From the NCBI RefSeq assembly GCF_012911935.1, contig NZ_JAAXLA010000042.1, positions 1-58,314 of the forward strand: a stretch of 58,314 bases of DNA. The letters run 5' to 3'. Below, one piece after another: positions 41,433-52,115 of this stretch. Positions within the stretch are counted from its first letter, which is position 1; every line of letters begins with the position of its first letter. Position numbers and translations under genes: made by a program. This DNA is from Pseudonocardia acidicola (GTDB lineage Bacteria; Actinomycetota; Actinomycetes; Mycobacteriales; Pseudonocardiaceae). Under the pieces are notes generated by a model that saw only the letters and a list, made by a program, of their open reading frames with translations, was not told where the DNA came from and made no database searches.

Positions 41433-41882
41433 CTAGAGGAGCAGCCGGAACAGCTGGAACGCGCGGTCCCAGTGCTCGGTGGACGGGTTCGCCAACGTGG
41501 GATCGATCAACCGGAACGAGCGGGCCAGCGCGATGCTGATCCCGCCGAAGACCTCCGGAAGCATGTTCTCGGTGTCCTCGGAGAACGTCACGTCGTCAGG
41601 GGGTCGCCGGCTCAGCTGGCGCAGCAGGGCGCGGATGTCCTCGGCCTCCTCGACCTTGTCGAACTCGCGCATCCGTTCCTGCAGGCCCTTGGTGATCGGC
41701 AGGTCCTGCGGCTCGATCACGTCCCGGCCGTTCGACGTGGCCGAGATCCGACCGGCGATCGCGAGGTCGTCGATCTTCTCGTCGACGAAGTCGTGGTAGC
41801 GCGCCAGGTCACCCTTGTCGATGTCGACGCTGCCCACCGAGCGGAAGAACCGCTCGAACTGGGACGTGCCCGGGACCTTCAT
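41433..41882 (-). CDS. DUF1931 histone-fold-like protein
   Basis: The 149-residue protein matches the DUF1931 pattern: FERFFRSVGSVDIDKGDLAR and KIDDLAIAGRISATSNGRDV, with IEPQDLPITKGLQ and a C-terminal RSFRLIDPTLANPSTEHWDR. DUF1931 proteins have tandem histone folds and occur in thermophiles and actinobacteria; the role is not established. The ATG at 41882 is 28 bases after the stop of the TrxR-like flavoprotein gene, and no terminator-like sequence separates them. It is therefore probably the last gene of the chaperone-redox operon. Confidence 0.85.
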   Translation of the reverse strand: MKVPGTSQFERFFRSVGSVDIDKGDLARYHDFVDEKIDDLAIAGRISATSNGRDVIEPQDLPITKGLQERMREFDKVEEAEDIRALLRQLSRRPPDDVTFSEDTENMLPEVFGGISIALARSFRLIDPTLANPSTEHWDRAFQLFRLLL

Positions 41883-41910
41883 CGGTGTCGCCTCCGAACC
41901 TCGAACCGCC

Positions 41911-43623
41911 TCACCGCGCCGACGCCAGGTACTCGTGCACCAGGCGCACGGCCATCGAGCCTTCGCCGACGGCCGAGGCGACGCGTTTGATGGAACCGCT
42001 GCGCACGTCACCGGCCGCGAACACGCCCGGCGCGCTGGTCTCCAGCGGCAGTGGTTGCCGGCGCGGTTCGTCGGCGACCCCCGCGGTCGCCCGGATCGCG
42101 TCGGCGCCGGTGAGGATGTACCCGCCCGAGTCCACGGCTACCGTGCCCTGCAGCCAGTTGGTGCACGGGTCGGCACCGATGAACACCATCAGCTCGCGCG
42201 CGGGCAGCGTGCGGCGCTCGTGGGTGTCGGTGTCCTCGACGACGACGGCCTCCAGCATCTCGTTCTCGCCCTCGAGCTCCCGGACCTCGTGGTGCACCAG
42301 CACCTCGATGCGCGGGTCGCGCTCGATCCGGTCGGCGAGGTAGCGCGACATGTACTCGTCCAGGCTGTGCTCCCGGACGACCAACCGGACCTCGGCGGCG
42401 TGGTCGGCGAGGAACAACGCGGCCTGCCCGGCGGAGTTCCCGCCACCGACGACGACCACCGGGTCACCGACGCACATCTGCGCCTCGACCGGCGTCGCGG
42501 CGTAGTAGACGCTCGTCTCCTCGAACTCCTCGAGCCTGGGCACCGGCAGCCTGCGGAAGCTCACCCCGGTCGCCACGATGACCGTGCGGGCGGCGACCCC
42601 GTCACCGTCGGCCAGCCGCAGCACGTACTGCCCGTCGGCGCGCTCCAACCCGACGACCGGCGCCGGCACGGTCAACCGCGCGCCGAACTTCTCGGCCTGG
42701 ATGATCGCGCGCTCGGTCAGCTCGCCACCGGAGATCCCGGCCGGGAAGCCCAGGTAGTTCTCGATGCGCGAGGTCCGCGCGGCCTGCCCGCCGGTGGCCA
42801 CCGCGTCGAGCAGCGCGGTGTCCAGCCCCTCCGACGCGCCGTACACCGCGGCGGCGAGGCCCGCCGGGCCGCCCCCCACCACGACCAGGTCGCAGATCTC
42901 CGGCTTCGAGGCGTCGTCGCGCAGCCCCATCAGGGCGGCCAGCTCGGCGTTGCCGGGGTTGCGCAGCACACGGTCCCGCCAGATCACGACGGGCGTCTCG
43001 TCCGGGCTGATGCCCAGGTGCTGCAACATCGCCTCGGCCGACGGGTCGGACTCGAGGTCGATGAACCGGTGCGGCAGCCGGTTGCGCGCGGCGAACTCGC
43101 GCAACCGGCGGCTGTCCGCGGAGAACCGGGAACCGACGATGCGGAAGCCCATGCCCTCGCCGAGCGCCAGGCCCCGGCGGATCAGGTAGGCGCGCAACAG
43201 CAGGTCACCGAGCGCGGGATCGGTGAGCGCGAGTTGCCGGATCCGCTCGGCCGGGACGGCGAGCACCTCCCCCGGCTCGGCGGCGACCGTGGTGAAGAAC
43301 GCCGGCTGCCCGGTGAACAGGCCGATCTCGCCGAGGAAGCGCCCCGGCCCGTGCACCCTGACGACCCGCGCGTCGGACGTGCCGTAGCACTCCACGACCG
43401 CCGCCCGGCCGCCGAGCACGACGTAGAAGGTTCGCTCCGGCTCGCCCTCGGCGATGAGCACCTCGCCCCGCTGGGTCGGCCGGCGTTCGCCCAGCGCCGA
43501 GAGCGTCCGGATCTGGCCCTCGTCGAGCCGGGGGAACGCGCCGTACAGGTCGGGGGTCTCCTCCGTCGGGACCGAGGCCAGCAGGGCGTCCATCCCGGCG
43601 GCACTCGCGCTGGTCCCGGTCAT
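41911..43623 (-). CDS. Cyclic-nucleotide-binding / thioredoxin-like / TrxR-like flavoprotein without redox CxxC
   Basis: The 570-residue fusion has three parts. Residues about 30-150 are a cAMP-binding-type domain (RGEVLIAEGEPERTFYVVLG, GPGRFLGEIGLFTGQPAFFT). Residues about 165-235 are a thioredoxin/glutaredoxin-like linker (RFIDLESDPSAEAMLQHLGI, PVVIWRDRVLRNPGN). The rest is a TrxR-like flavoprotein (VVVGGGPAGLAAAVYGASEG, VVVVGGGNSAGQAALFLADH, PGVFAAGDVRSGSIKRVASA). Where thioredoxin reductase has its CAxC pair, this one reads YYAATPVEAQMC with a single cysteine. It may thus use another acceptor or act as a sensor. The ATG at 43623 follows GGAGGCGAGG. Confidence 0.9.
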   Translation of the reverse strand: MTGTSASAAGMDALLASVPTEETPDLYGAFPRLDEGQIRTLSALGERRPTQRGEVLIAEGEPERTFYVVLGGRAAVVECYGTSDARVVRVHGPGRFLGEIGLFTGQPAFFTTVAAEPGEVLAVPAERIRQLALTDPALGDLLLRAYLIRRGLALGEGMGFRIVGSRFSADSRRLREFAARNRLPHRFIDLESDPSAEAMLQHLGISPDETPVVIWRDRVLRNPGNAELAALMGLRDDASKPEICDLVVVGGGPAGLAAAVYGASEGLDTALLDAVATGGQAARTSRIENYLGFPAGISGGELTERAIIQAEKFGARLTVPAPVVGLERADGQYVLRLADGDGVAARTVIVATGVSFRRLPVPRLEEFEETSVYYAATPVEAQMCVGDPVVVVGGGNSAGQAALFLADHAAEVRLVVREHSLDEYMSRYLADRIERDPRIEVLVHHEVRELEGENEMLEAVVVEDTDTHERRTLPARELMVFIGADPCTNWLQGTVAVDSGGYILTGADAIRATAGVADEPRRQPLPLETSAPGVFAAGDVRSGSIKRVASAVGEGSMAVRLVHEYLASAR

Positions 43624-43660
43624 GACCTCGCCTCCACGGGAAGGAGCACGTCTGCAGGAG

Positions 43661-43945
43661 TCATACGAACACCTCGTCCACGTAGCACCACCGCCAGTCC
43701 TCACCGGGCTCGAACGACTGCACGATCGGGTGCCCGACGACGCCGGCGTGCGCCCGCGCGTGCCGCATCGGTGAGGAGTCACAGCACCCCACGTGCCCAC
43801 AGGTCAGGCACAGTCGCAGGTGGACCCAGGGGGACCCGATCCGCAGGCACTCCTCGCAGCCCTCGGGCGTCCGCGGCGCGACGTCCCGGATCCAGCCGAG
43901 GTGCGGATCCGGGAAGGGCTCGCCGATCGGGACTCCGGCCGTCAC
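43661..43945 (-). CDS. UBP-type zinc finger protein
   Basis: A 94-residue protein made almost entirely of a ZnF-UBP domain: GCEECLRIG, LRLCLTCGHVGCCDSSPMRH, HARAHAGVVGHPIVQSFEPG, WRWCYVDE. In eukaryotes this fold binds the ubiquitin C-terminus; bacterial versions are common in actinobacteria and their partner is unknown. The GTG at 43945 overlaps the stop of the DoxX gene (GTGA). Such proteins are often linked to the TrxR-like flavoprotein found next to it, as seen here. Confidence 0.9.
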   Translation of the reverse strand: MTAGVPIGEPFPDPHLGWIRDVAPRTPEGCEECLRIGSPWVHLRLCLTCGHVGCCDSSPMRHARAHAGVVGHPIVQSFEPGEDWRWCYVDEVFV

Positions 43946-44382
43946 GCGGCGCCCGTCGCGCCGGGTCCGTCGCTGCCCCCGAGCACGAGGGCCGCGCCCA
44001 TCCCGACCAGCCAGGCGTCCTTGGCCAGCGGGATGCCCTCCTGGGTCGGGAACGGCGTGCCCGGGCGGCGCATCCCCGGTGTCTTGAAGTAGAGCCCGAG
44101 CAGGCCGGCACCGAAGCCCAGCAACCCCAGCCCGGCCACCCCGGCGGGCACGAACGGGGTCAGCAGCATCCCGCCGAGCATCACCTCACCGGCCGACAGC
44201 AGCTTCGCGAACTGCTGGGGGTCGAGCTTGTTCAGGAACGGGTAGGTGGCGGACGCCCACGAGTGCAGCTGCTTCGCCGCCTCCCCGTCCGCGCCCCACT
44301 TGTTGAGGCCGGAGTCCACGATGTATACGCCGGCGGTGGCTCGCAACGGCCACTGCCAGAGGCGCTCGCTCAGGGTGCTCAT
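43942..44382 (-). CDS. DoxX-family membrane protein
   Basis: The 146-residue protein has about four hydrophobic segments (RATAGVYIVDSG, LLSAGEVMLGGMLL, VAGLGLLGFGAGLLGLYF, AWLVGMGAALVL) and fits the DoxX/SURF4 superfamily. Some DoxX proteins work with thioredoxin-type proteins in redox homeostasis in mycobacteria (the membrane-associated oxidoreductase complex). Here it lies directly between thioredoxin and the ZnF-UBP gene, with ATGA and GTGA overlaps on both sides, which supports a redox role. Confidence 0.82.
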   Translation of the reverse strand: MSTLSERLWQWPLRATAGVYIVDSGLNKWGADGEAAKQLHSWASATYPFLNKLDPQQFAKLLSAGEVMLGGMLLTPFVPAGVAGLGLLGFGAGLLGLYFKTPGMRRPGTPFPTQEGIPLAKDAWLVGMGAALVLGGSDGPGATGAA

Positions 44383-44921
44383 GATGACCTGTTCTCCTGT
44401 CCGAGGCGGTCGCTGCTGCCGGCGATGCTGCCGTCCGGGCCACTCGCGGCGGTGCTCTGCCCGGTGGCCCCGAGGGCCTCGTCGAGCCAGTTGCGCAGCA
44501 CGTGCACCGGCGCCGCTCCCGGCTGGCGGGCGATCACCTCGCCGCCGCGCATCACCATCAAGGTGGGTACCGCCCGGATCTCGAACCGGGCCGACAGCCG
44601 CGGCGACCGGTCCACATCCACCTTGACGAGCTTGATCTGACCGGCCCGCTCGATGGCGAGCTGTTCGAGCGCGGGGCTGACCATGCGGCACGGGCCGCAC
44701 CAGGTCGCCCACATGTCGATCACCACCGGCACCGGGGACCGCTCGGCGATCTCGGCGAAGTCGTCGTCGCCGGCGTCGACGATCCAGGGCAGCGGGTTGT
44801 GGCAGTTGCCGCACTTCGGGATGCTGTCCGCGGCCGCCGGGACGCGGTTGCGCCGCCCGCAGTGCGGGCAGGTGACCACGCTCTTACGCACCGTGCCGGT
44901 GCCGCTGGCACCACTGCTCAT
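44379..44921 (-). CDS. Thioredoxin with N-terminal zinc ribbon (TrxC/thioredoxin-2 type)
   Basis: A 180-residue thioredoxin. Four cysteines (C18, C21, C37, C40) form a zinc ribbon like that of E. coli Trx2, followed by the thioredoxin fold with WATWCGPCR (C75, C78) and FEIRAVPTLMVMRGG. About 30 flexible residues end the protein. The ATG at 44921 overlaps the clpB stop (ATGA), so disaggregase and reductant are translated from one message. Trx2-type proteins respond to oxidative stress. Confidence 0.93.
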   Translation of the reverse strand: MSSGASGTGTVRKSVVTCPHCGRRNRVPAAADSIPKCGNCHNPLPWIVDAGDDDFAEIAERSPVPVVIDMWATWCGPCRMVSPALEQLAIERAGQIKLVKVDVDRSPRLSARFEIRAVPTLMVMRGGEVIARQPGAAPVHVLRNWLDEALGATGQSTAASGPDGSIAGSSDRLGQENRSS

Positions 44922-47548
44922 GACTGCGCCCCCACCGTCTGTTCGGTGTGCGTGATCACGAGCTCGTCACCCTTGAGCTCGACGCGGAGCGTCGCCCCGT
45001 CGGGAACCGCCTCACGTAGCAGCGCCCGGGCGATGCGGGTCTCCACCTCGCGCGCGATGAACCGGCGCAGCGGCCGCGCCCCGTAGACCGGATCGTAGCC
45101 CTGCTCGGCGATGAACCGCCGGGCATCGTCGCTCACCTCGAGGGAGATGCGGCGCTCCTCGAGCCGCGAGCGCAGATCGTCGAGCATCAGCTCGACGATG
45201 CGTTCGATCTCGGCCGGGGTGAGCGGCTTGAACAGCACCGTGTCGTCGACACGGTTGAGGAACTCTGGCCGGAAATGGCTGCGCAGCTCGGCCAGCACCA
45301 GCTCCCGCGCTTCGTCCCGCAGCTGCCCGTCGGGAGTCACACCGTCGATCAGGTACTGCGACCCGATGTTCGAGGTCATGATGATCACGGTGTTGCGGAA
45401 GTCGACGGTGCGGCCCTGCGCGTCGGTCAGCCGGCCGTCGTCGAGGACCTGCAGCAGCGTGTTGAACACGTCGGCGTGCGCCTTCTCGATCTCGTCGAAC
45501 AGCACCACCGAGTAGGGCCGGCGGCGGACCGCCTCGGTGAGCTGGCCGCCCTCCTCGTAGCCGACGTAGCCGGGCGGCGCGCCGACCAACCGCGACACCG
45601 TGTGCCGCTCCTGGTACTCGCTCATGTCGATCCGGACCATGTTGTCCTCGGAATCGAACAAGGCCTCGGCCAGCGCCTTCGCCAGCTCGGTCTTCCCGAC
45701 GCCGGTTGGGCCCAGGAAGATGAACGACCCGGTGGGCCGGCGCGGATCCTTGATCCCGGACCGGGCCCGGATGATCGCGTCGCTGACCGCCTGGACCGCC
45801 TCGTCCTGGCCGATCACCCGCTCGTGCAGGATCTCGTCGAGGCGCAGCAGCTTCTCCCGCTCCCCCTCGGTGAGCCGGGAGACCGGGATCCCGGTCCAGG
45901 CCGCGACGATCTCCGCGATCTCCTCGGCGGTGACGACCTCGCGCAGCAGCCGGTGCTCACCCTGCTTCTCGGCGAGGCGCTGCTCCTCGGCCTCCAGCTT
46001 GCGCTCCAGCTCGGACAGCCGGCCGTAGCGCAGCTCGGCGGCCCGGTTGAGGTCGTAGCGCCGCTCGGCCTCCTCGATATCGCGGCGCACCTGTTCCAGC
46101 TCGGCGCGCAGCTCCTGCACCCGCTTGATCGCCTGGCGCTCGGCCTCCCACTGCGCGCGCATCGCATCGGCCTGTGCGCGCAGGTCGGCGAGCTCCTTGC
46201 GCAGCTGGTCGAGGCGCGCGACGCTGGCCGGGTCGTCCTCCTTGGCCAGCGCGGCCTCCTCGATCTCCAGCCGCATCACCCGCCGGGTGATCTCGTCCAG
46301 CTCGGCGGGCATCGAGTCGATCTCCGTGCGCAGCCGGGCACACGCCTCGTCGACCAGGTCGATCGCCTTGTCCGGCAGGAACCGGTCGGTCAGGTAGCGG
46401 TGCGACAGCGTCGCGGCCGCGATCAGGGCGTTGTCCTGGATGCGGACACCGTGGAACACCTCGAGCCGTTCGCGCAGCCCGCGCAGGATCGAGATGGTGT
46501 CCTCGACACTGGGCTCGTCCACCATCACCGGCTGGAACCGGCGCTCCAGGGCGGCGTCCTTCTCGATGTGGCGGCGGTACTCGTCGAGGGTGGTCGCCCC
46601 GATCATGTGCAGCTCGCCGCGGGCCAGCATCGGCTTGAGCATGTTGCCCGCATCCATCGCGCCCTCGGCGGCGCCCGCGCCGACGACGTTGTGCAGTTCG
46701 TCGACGAACAGCAGGATCCGGCCCTCGGCGGCCTTCACCTCCGACAGCACCGCCTGCAGCCGCTCCTCGAACTCGCCGCGGTACTTCGCGCCGGCCACCA
46801 GCAGCCCCATGTCCAGGGCGAAGATCGTCCGGTCGCGCAGGCCCTCGGGGACGTCGCCGTTGACGATGCGCTGGGCCAGGCCCTCGACGATCGCGGTCTT
46901 GCCGACGCCCGGGTCGCCCACCAGCACCGGGTTGTTCTTGGACTTGCGGCTCAGGATCTGGATCACCCGGCGGATCTCGGCGTCGCGGCCGATCACCGGG
47001 TCCAGCCGGCCGGCCCGGGCGGCCTCGACAAGGTCCTGGCCGTACTTGGCCAGCGCCTCGTAGGTCCCCTCCGGGGTGGCCGAGGTGATCCGCTGGTTGC
47101 CGCGCACCCTGGTCAGCTCCTGCAGGAACCTGTCCCGGGTGACGCCGTACTGGGCGAGCAGCCGCCCGGCGGCGCTGCGCTGGCCCTCCTCGGCCAGCGC
47201 GACCAGCAGGTGCTCGACGGAGACGTACTCGTCCTTCATCCGCCGGGCCTCGCGCTCGGCGGCGTCGAGCACCTGGGCCAGCCGCTGGGTGACCGAGATC
47301 TGGCCCGGCTGGGCCGCCGGCCGGGTGGTGCGCGGCTTGCGCGCGAGCTCCGCCTCGAGCGCGGACCGCAGGCCGTCGACGTCGACGCCCATCCCGCTGA
47401 GCAGCCGGGGTACCAGGCCGTCGGGCTGTTCCAGCAGCGCGAGCAGCAGGTGCTCGCCGTCCACCTCGGTGTGCCCTGCGCGGATCGCGAGTTGTTGTGC
47501 GGCCTGCAAGGCCAGCTGGGACATCTGGGTCAGACGGTTCAGGTCCAT
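44918..47548 (-). CDS. clpB: ClpB-type AAA+ disaggregase
   Basis: The 876-residue protein has the N-terminal Clp repeats (residues 1-150), AAA module 1 with GDPGVGKTAIVEGLAQR (about 205) and VDELHNVVGAG, a long coiled-coil middle domain (about 410-530: ELDEITRRVMRLEIEEAALA), and AAA module 2 with GPTGVGKTELAKALAE (about 605) and FDEIEKAHADVFN. ClpB pulls apart aggregates together with DnaK. The ATG at 47548 lies inside the end of the upstream cbpM-like gene (10-base overlap). Its placement between a DnaJ/CbpM set and thioredoxin is not the common actinobacterial arrangement. Confidence 0.95.
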   Translation of the reverse strand: MDLNRLTQMSQLALQAAQQLAIRAGHTEVDGEHLLLALLEQPDGLVPRLLSGMGVDVDGLRSALEAELARKPRTTRPAAQPGQISVTQRLAQVLDAAEREARRMKDEYVSVEHLLVALAEEGQRSAAGRLLAQYGVTRDRFLQELTRVRGNQRITSATPEGTYEALAKYGQDLVEAARAGRLDPVIGRDAEIRRVIQILSRKSKNNPVLVGDPGVGKTAIVEGLAQRIVNGDVPEGLRDRTIFALDMGLLVAGAKYRGEFEERLQAVLSEVKAAEGRILLFVDELHNVVGAGAAEGAMDAGNMLKPMLARGELHMIGATTLDEYRRHIEKDAALERRFQPVMVDEPSVEDTISILRGLRERLEVFHGVRIQDNALIAAATLSHRYLTDRFLPDKAIDLVDEACARLRTEIDSMPAELDEITRRVMRLEIEEAALAKEDDPASVARLDQLRKELADLRAQADAMRAQWEAERQAIKRVQELRAELEQVRRDIEEAERRYDLNRAAELRYGRLSELERKLEAEEQRLAEKQGEHRLLREVVTAEEIAEIVAAWTGIPVSRLTEGEREKLLRLDEILHERVIGQDEAVQAVSDAIIRARSGIKDPRRPTGSFIFLGPTGVGKTELAKALAEALFDSEDNMVRIDMSEYQERHTVSRLVGAPPGYVGYEEGGQLTEAVRRRPYSVVLFDEIEKAHADVFNTLLQVLDDGRLTDAQGRTVDFRNTVIIMTSNIGSQYLIDGVTPDGQLRDEARELVLAELRSHFRPEFLNRVDDTVLFKPLTPAEIERIVELMLDDLRSRLEERRISLEVSDDARRFIAEQGYDPVYGARPLRRFIAREVETRIARALLREAVPDGATLRVELKGDELVITHTEQTVGAQS

Positions 47549-47892
47549 GTCACGCTCCGTGCCCGGGCGATGTGGCTGGGGGTGTGGCTGGGGATGTGGC
47601 TGGGGATGTGGCGCAGGTCGGTCTCGAGCGACTCGATGCGGTCGAGCAGATCCATCACGAGCCCCAGCGCTGTGTAGTTCAGCGACAGGCCGGCCCGCAG
47701 CCGCTGCATGCGGGCCGCCCTGGGCAGCTCGCTGGTCGCGAAGATCAGGTCGCCGCCCGGGCCGCGGGTGGCCTGGACCAGACCGAGCGCGACGAAGCGG
47801 CGAAGCAGATCCGGATGCAGGCCGCTACGGCGGGCGAACTCGTCCTGGCTCAGGCCGGTCCGCTGTCGAACGGGCGGATAGTGGACAGTCAT
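47539..47892 (-). CDS. CbpM/HspR-like MerR-fold chaperone modulator
   Basis: A 117-residue protein. The first 90 residues have a MerR-like helix-turn-helix (LSQDEFARRSGLHPDLLRRF, VALGLVQATRGPGGDLIF) followed by a short helical part (LSLNYTALGLVMDLLDRIES). This is the pattern of CbpM, which inhibits CbpA-type DnaJ, and more distantly of HspR. The C-terminus is an odd repeat, HIPSHIPSHTPSHI, from a 12-base tandem repeat. It lies between dnaJ (14-base gap) and clpB (overlap), as expected for CbpM; a repressor role like HspR cannot be excluded. Confidence 0.8.
   Translation of the reverse strand: MTVHYPPVRQRTGLSQDEFARRSGLHPDLLRRFVALGLVQATRGPGGDLIFATSELPRAARMQRLRAGLSLNYTALGLVMDLLDRIESLETDLRHIPSHIPSHTPSHIARARSVTWT
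47569..47612 (-). repeat. 12-base tandem repeat at the cbpM-clpB junction
   Basis: GATGTGGCTGGG (plus-strand reading) occurs three times, once with a single change, plus a partial fourth copy. It encodes the SHIP-type repeats ending the CbpM-like protein and lies just upstream of the clpB ribosome site and start. Confidence 0.85.
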
Positions 47893-47906
47893 CGTTCACT
47901 CGCCCT

Positions 47907-48995
47907 TCATGTCGAGTCGGTGCCGCCGCTCGCGCCGGCGCTGCGCCGGCGCGAACCACCGCGTCTACCGCCGCGCTTCGTGTCGCCGCCCGGCTCCTCC
48001 CCGCTGGTGGTGTCGCCGCGGGTGGTCTGCCCGCGCCGGGGATCGAAGGTGGAGGTGGCGGCGAGCTCGGAGAACAGCTCACGCTCGCGATCGGTGGGCC
48101 GCGGGGGCACCACGATCTTGATCTCGGCGTACAGGTCGCCGGGGCGGCCGTGCTGGTTGGGCATACCTTCCCCGCGCAGCCGCAACCGGCGCCCGGTCGA
48201 GGAACCCGCCGGAACGGTCACCTTCGTCTCGCCGCCGGGGGTGGTGACGGGGACGGTGCCGCCCAGTGCCGCTTCCCACGGCGCCAGCAGCAGGTCGGTC
48301 GTGATGTCGCGGCCCTCGACCCGGAACCGCGGGTGCGGGATCAACTTGACGATCAGGTAGAGGTCGCCGGGCGGGCCCCCGCCCAGTCCCCGGCCACCCT
48401 CACCGGCCAGCCGGATCCGTTGGCCGTCGGTGACCCCGGCCGGGATGTTGACGGTGTAGTTGCGCGAGCCGCTCGCCGTGTTGAGGGTGACCCCGCGGCG
48501 TCCACCGCGGTAGGCCTCCTCGACGGTCAGCGGGAGCTCGGCCTCCTGGTCGGCCCCGGCCACCGGCCCGGTCCGGCCCCGGCGGCCGAACATCCCACCG
48601 AGCAGGTCCTCGATGTCGATGCCCTCGAATCCCTCGTAGACGCCACCGCCGGTGTCGCCGAACCCGGCGCCGTAGCCGCCGCTGCGGAACCCGCCGCCGC
48701 GGCCGCGGAACCCGCCGCCGAAGCCACCACCGGCCCGCGCACCCGCACCGACGCGTTCCTCCCAGTCGTCCGGGACGTGGCGCCAGTTCTCCCCGAAGCG
48801 GTCGTACTTGCGCCGGCTCTCCGGGTCCTCGAGAACGCTGTACGCCTCGTTGATCTCCTTGAACCGCTCCTCGGCCGCGGGGTCCTTGTTGACGTCGGGA
48901 TGGTTCTCCCGGGCCAGGCGCCGGAAGGCCTGCTGCAGCTCCGCGGCGTCCGCGTCCCGGGAGACCCCGAGCACCTCGTAGTAGTCACGGGCCAT
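47907..48995 (-). CDS. dnaJ: DnaJ-family co-chaperone without zinc domain (CbpA/DnaJ type II)
   Basis: A 362-residue J-protein. The J domain (residues 4-68) has the HPD motif in ENHPDVNKD. A glycine/phenylalanine-rich linker (about 85-125) follows, then two C-terminal beta-sandwich domains (YTVNIPAGVTDGQRIRLAGE, GRDITTDLLLAPWEAALGGT). The CxxCxGxG zinc repeats of classical DnaJ are missing, so it is CbpA-like. Its tail is rich in arginine and glycine. It pairs naturally with the CbpM-like gene that follows. Confidence 0.93.
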   Translation of the reverse strand: MARDYYEVLGVSRDADAAELQQAFRRLARENHPDVNKDPAAEERFKEINEAYSVLEDPESRRKYDRFGENWRHVPDDWEERVGAGARAGGGFGGGFRGRGGGFRSGGYGAGFGDTGGGVYEGFEGIDIEDLLGGMFGRRGRTGPVAGADQEAELPLTVEEAYRGGRRGVTLNTASGSRNYTVNIPAGVTDGQRIRLAGEGGRGLGGGPPGDLYLIVKLIPHPRFRVEGRDITTDLLLAPWEAALGGTVPVTTPGGETKVTVPAGSSTGRRLRLRGEGMPNQHGRPGDLYAEIKIVVPPRPTDRERELFSELAATSTFDPRRGQTTRGDTTSGEEPGGDTKRGGRRGGSRRRSAGASGGTDST

Positions 48996-49011
48996 CAGTG
49001 ATCACCGCCGA

Positions 49012-49650
49012 TCAGCCGGACGACTGCGCGACGGTCACCGCGGCCGGACGCAGTTGTTGCTCCGGCGCGCCGTACCCCGGCCGGACGACGGTCACGACCG
49101 CTCCCGGCGGGGCGCCGGCGGCGTCGGGTTCGACGACGCCGACCACCTCGTGCCGAGCCGGGTCGAACGGCACGCCCGCTTCGTCCTGGCGGCTGTAACC
49201 CAGCCGCGCCAGGATCGCCACCGCCTGGTCACGGACCCCCCGGATGCCCTCGATGATGGACTTCGGGTCGGCCCCCGCGTGTTCCAGGGCGAGGTCGATC
49301 GTGTCGAGCACCGGGAGGAACGCCGCCGCCACGCGTGCCCGCTCCGCGGCGCGCTCGCGGCCCACCTCCCGGGTGAAGCGCTTGCGCATGTTGTCCAGGT
49401 CGGCGGCGGCGCGCCGCCACCGGTCCTCGAGTTCGGCGGCATCAGGTCGGTCGGCCGGGGTGGCCGGTTCCCCGGCCCGATCCACCGGGGCGGCCGCCGG
49501 CCCCGGATCGGCGACCACCCCGGCGTGCGGCTGCTCCCGCTCGGGGCCCTGCTGCTCCGGCGCCTGTCGGACCGTTTCTTGCCGGTCAGACTCCGACTGG
49601 GCCGGGTGACGCGGGGTCCCCGAGCTCTGCTCCGGCAGCTGCTCAGTCAT
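49012..49650 (-). CDS. grpE: GrpE nucleotide exchange factor
   Basis: A 212-residue GrpE. A long unstructured, glutamine-rich N-terminal part (1-75) precedes the helical core RWRRAAADLDNMRKRFTREV and the C-terminal beta domain with ILARLGYSRQDEAGVPFDPA and RHEVVGVVEPDAAGAP. It releases ADP from DnaK. Only 9 bases separate it from the dnaK stop and 16 from dnaJ, so it is part of the operon. Confidence 0.93.
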   Translation of the reverse strand: MTEQLPEQSSGTPRHPAQSESDRQETVRQAPEQQGPEREQPHAGVVADPGPAAAPVDRAGEPATPADRPDAAELEDRWRRAAADLDNMRKRFTREVGRERAAERARVAAAFLPVLDTIDLALEHAGADPKSIIEGIRGVRDQAVAILARLGYSRQDEAGVPFDPARHEVVGVVEPDAAGAPPGAVVTVVRPGYGAPEQQLRPAAVTVAQSSG

Positions 49651-49659
49651 GGGCCTACC

Positions 49660-51558
<1,899 letters not shown>

Positions 51559-51562
51559 CTCC

Positions 51563-52102
51563 TCACACCCCCATGCCGAGCAGCCGGGCCGCCTCGTCGG
51601 CGACCTCCTCGTCCACAACCAGGTCGTAGTGCTGGGGTTGCATCATCGTGACCGATGCGAAATCCCGTTCGCCGCGCTGCACCGCGTAGACGATCCCGCC
51701 GATGATGGCGCCGACGATCGCGCCGAAGATCAGCCCGTACAGCGCGAGCAGCACGGCGGAGATCAGCGGGTTGATCCAGTTGAACAGTCCGAAGATCCAG
51801 CCGATCAGGACGCCGGGAATGGCGCCGCTGAGGGCCCCGCGCCAGATGGCCCTGAGGAGGGTCATCTTGCCGGTGACCTGCTCGACCATCTGCAGGTCAC
51901 GTCCGACGATGGCGACCCGTTCGACCGGGAAGTCCAGATCGGCCAGCCGATCCACCGCCCGCTCGGCTTCGGCGTAGCTGAAGAAGGATGCGATCGCCCG
52001 CCGGGGCCGCTGCTCGGCGGGAGCCCGGGCGCCCGGTACGGCCGCGCTGTTCGCGGCCGGACCGGATGTCGCCCCGGTTGGGGAGCTCGGCTGCTCGGTC
52101 AT
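51563..52102 (-). CDS. General-stress-protein-like protein with glycine-zipper membrane segments
   Basis: The 179-residue product begins with a proline/alanine-rich 35 residues. An alpha/beta module follows (AIASFFSYAEAERAVDRLAD, FPVERVAIVGRDLQMVEQVT) like the GSP17M/YflT domain, then two glycine-rich hydrophobic stretches (LSGAIPGVLIGWIFGLF, LYGLIFGAIVGAIIGGIVY), and a return to the soluble fold (HYDLVVDEEVADEAARLLG). It is a widespread actinobacterial stress protein of unknown role. Gaps of 13 and 4 bases tie it to hsp20 and dnaK. Confidence 0.82.
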   Translation of the reverse strand: MTEQPSSPTGATSGPAANSAAVPGARAPAEQRPRRAIASFFSYAEAERAVDRLADLDFPVERVAIVGRDLQMVEQVTGKMTLLRAIWRGALSGAIPGVLIGWIFGLFNWINPLISAVLLALYGLIFGAIVGAIIGGIVYAVQRGERDFASVTMMQPQHYDLVVDEEVADEAARLLGMGV

Positions 52103-52115
52103 CGTGACCTCCGGA

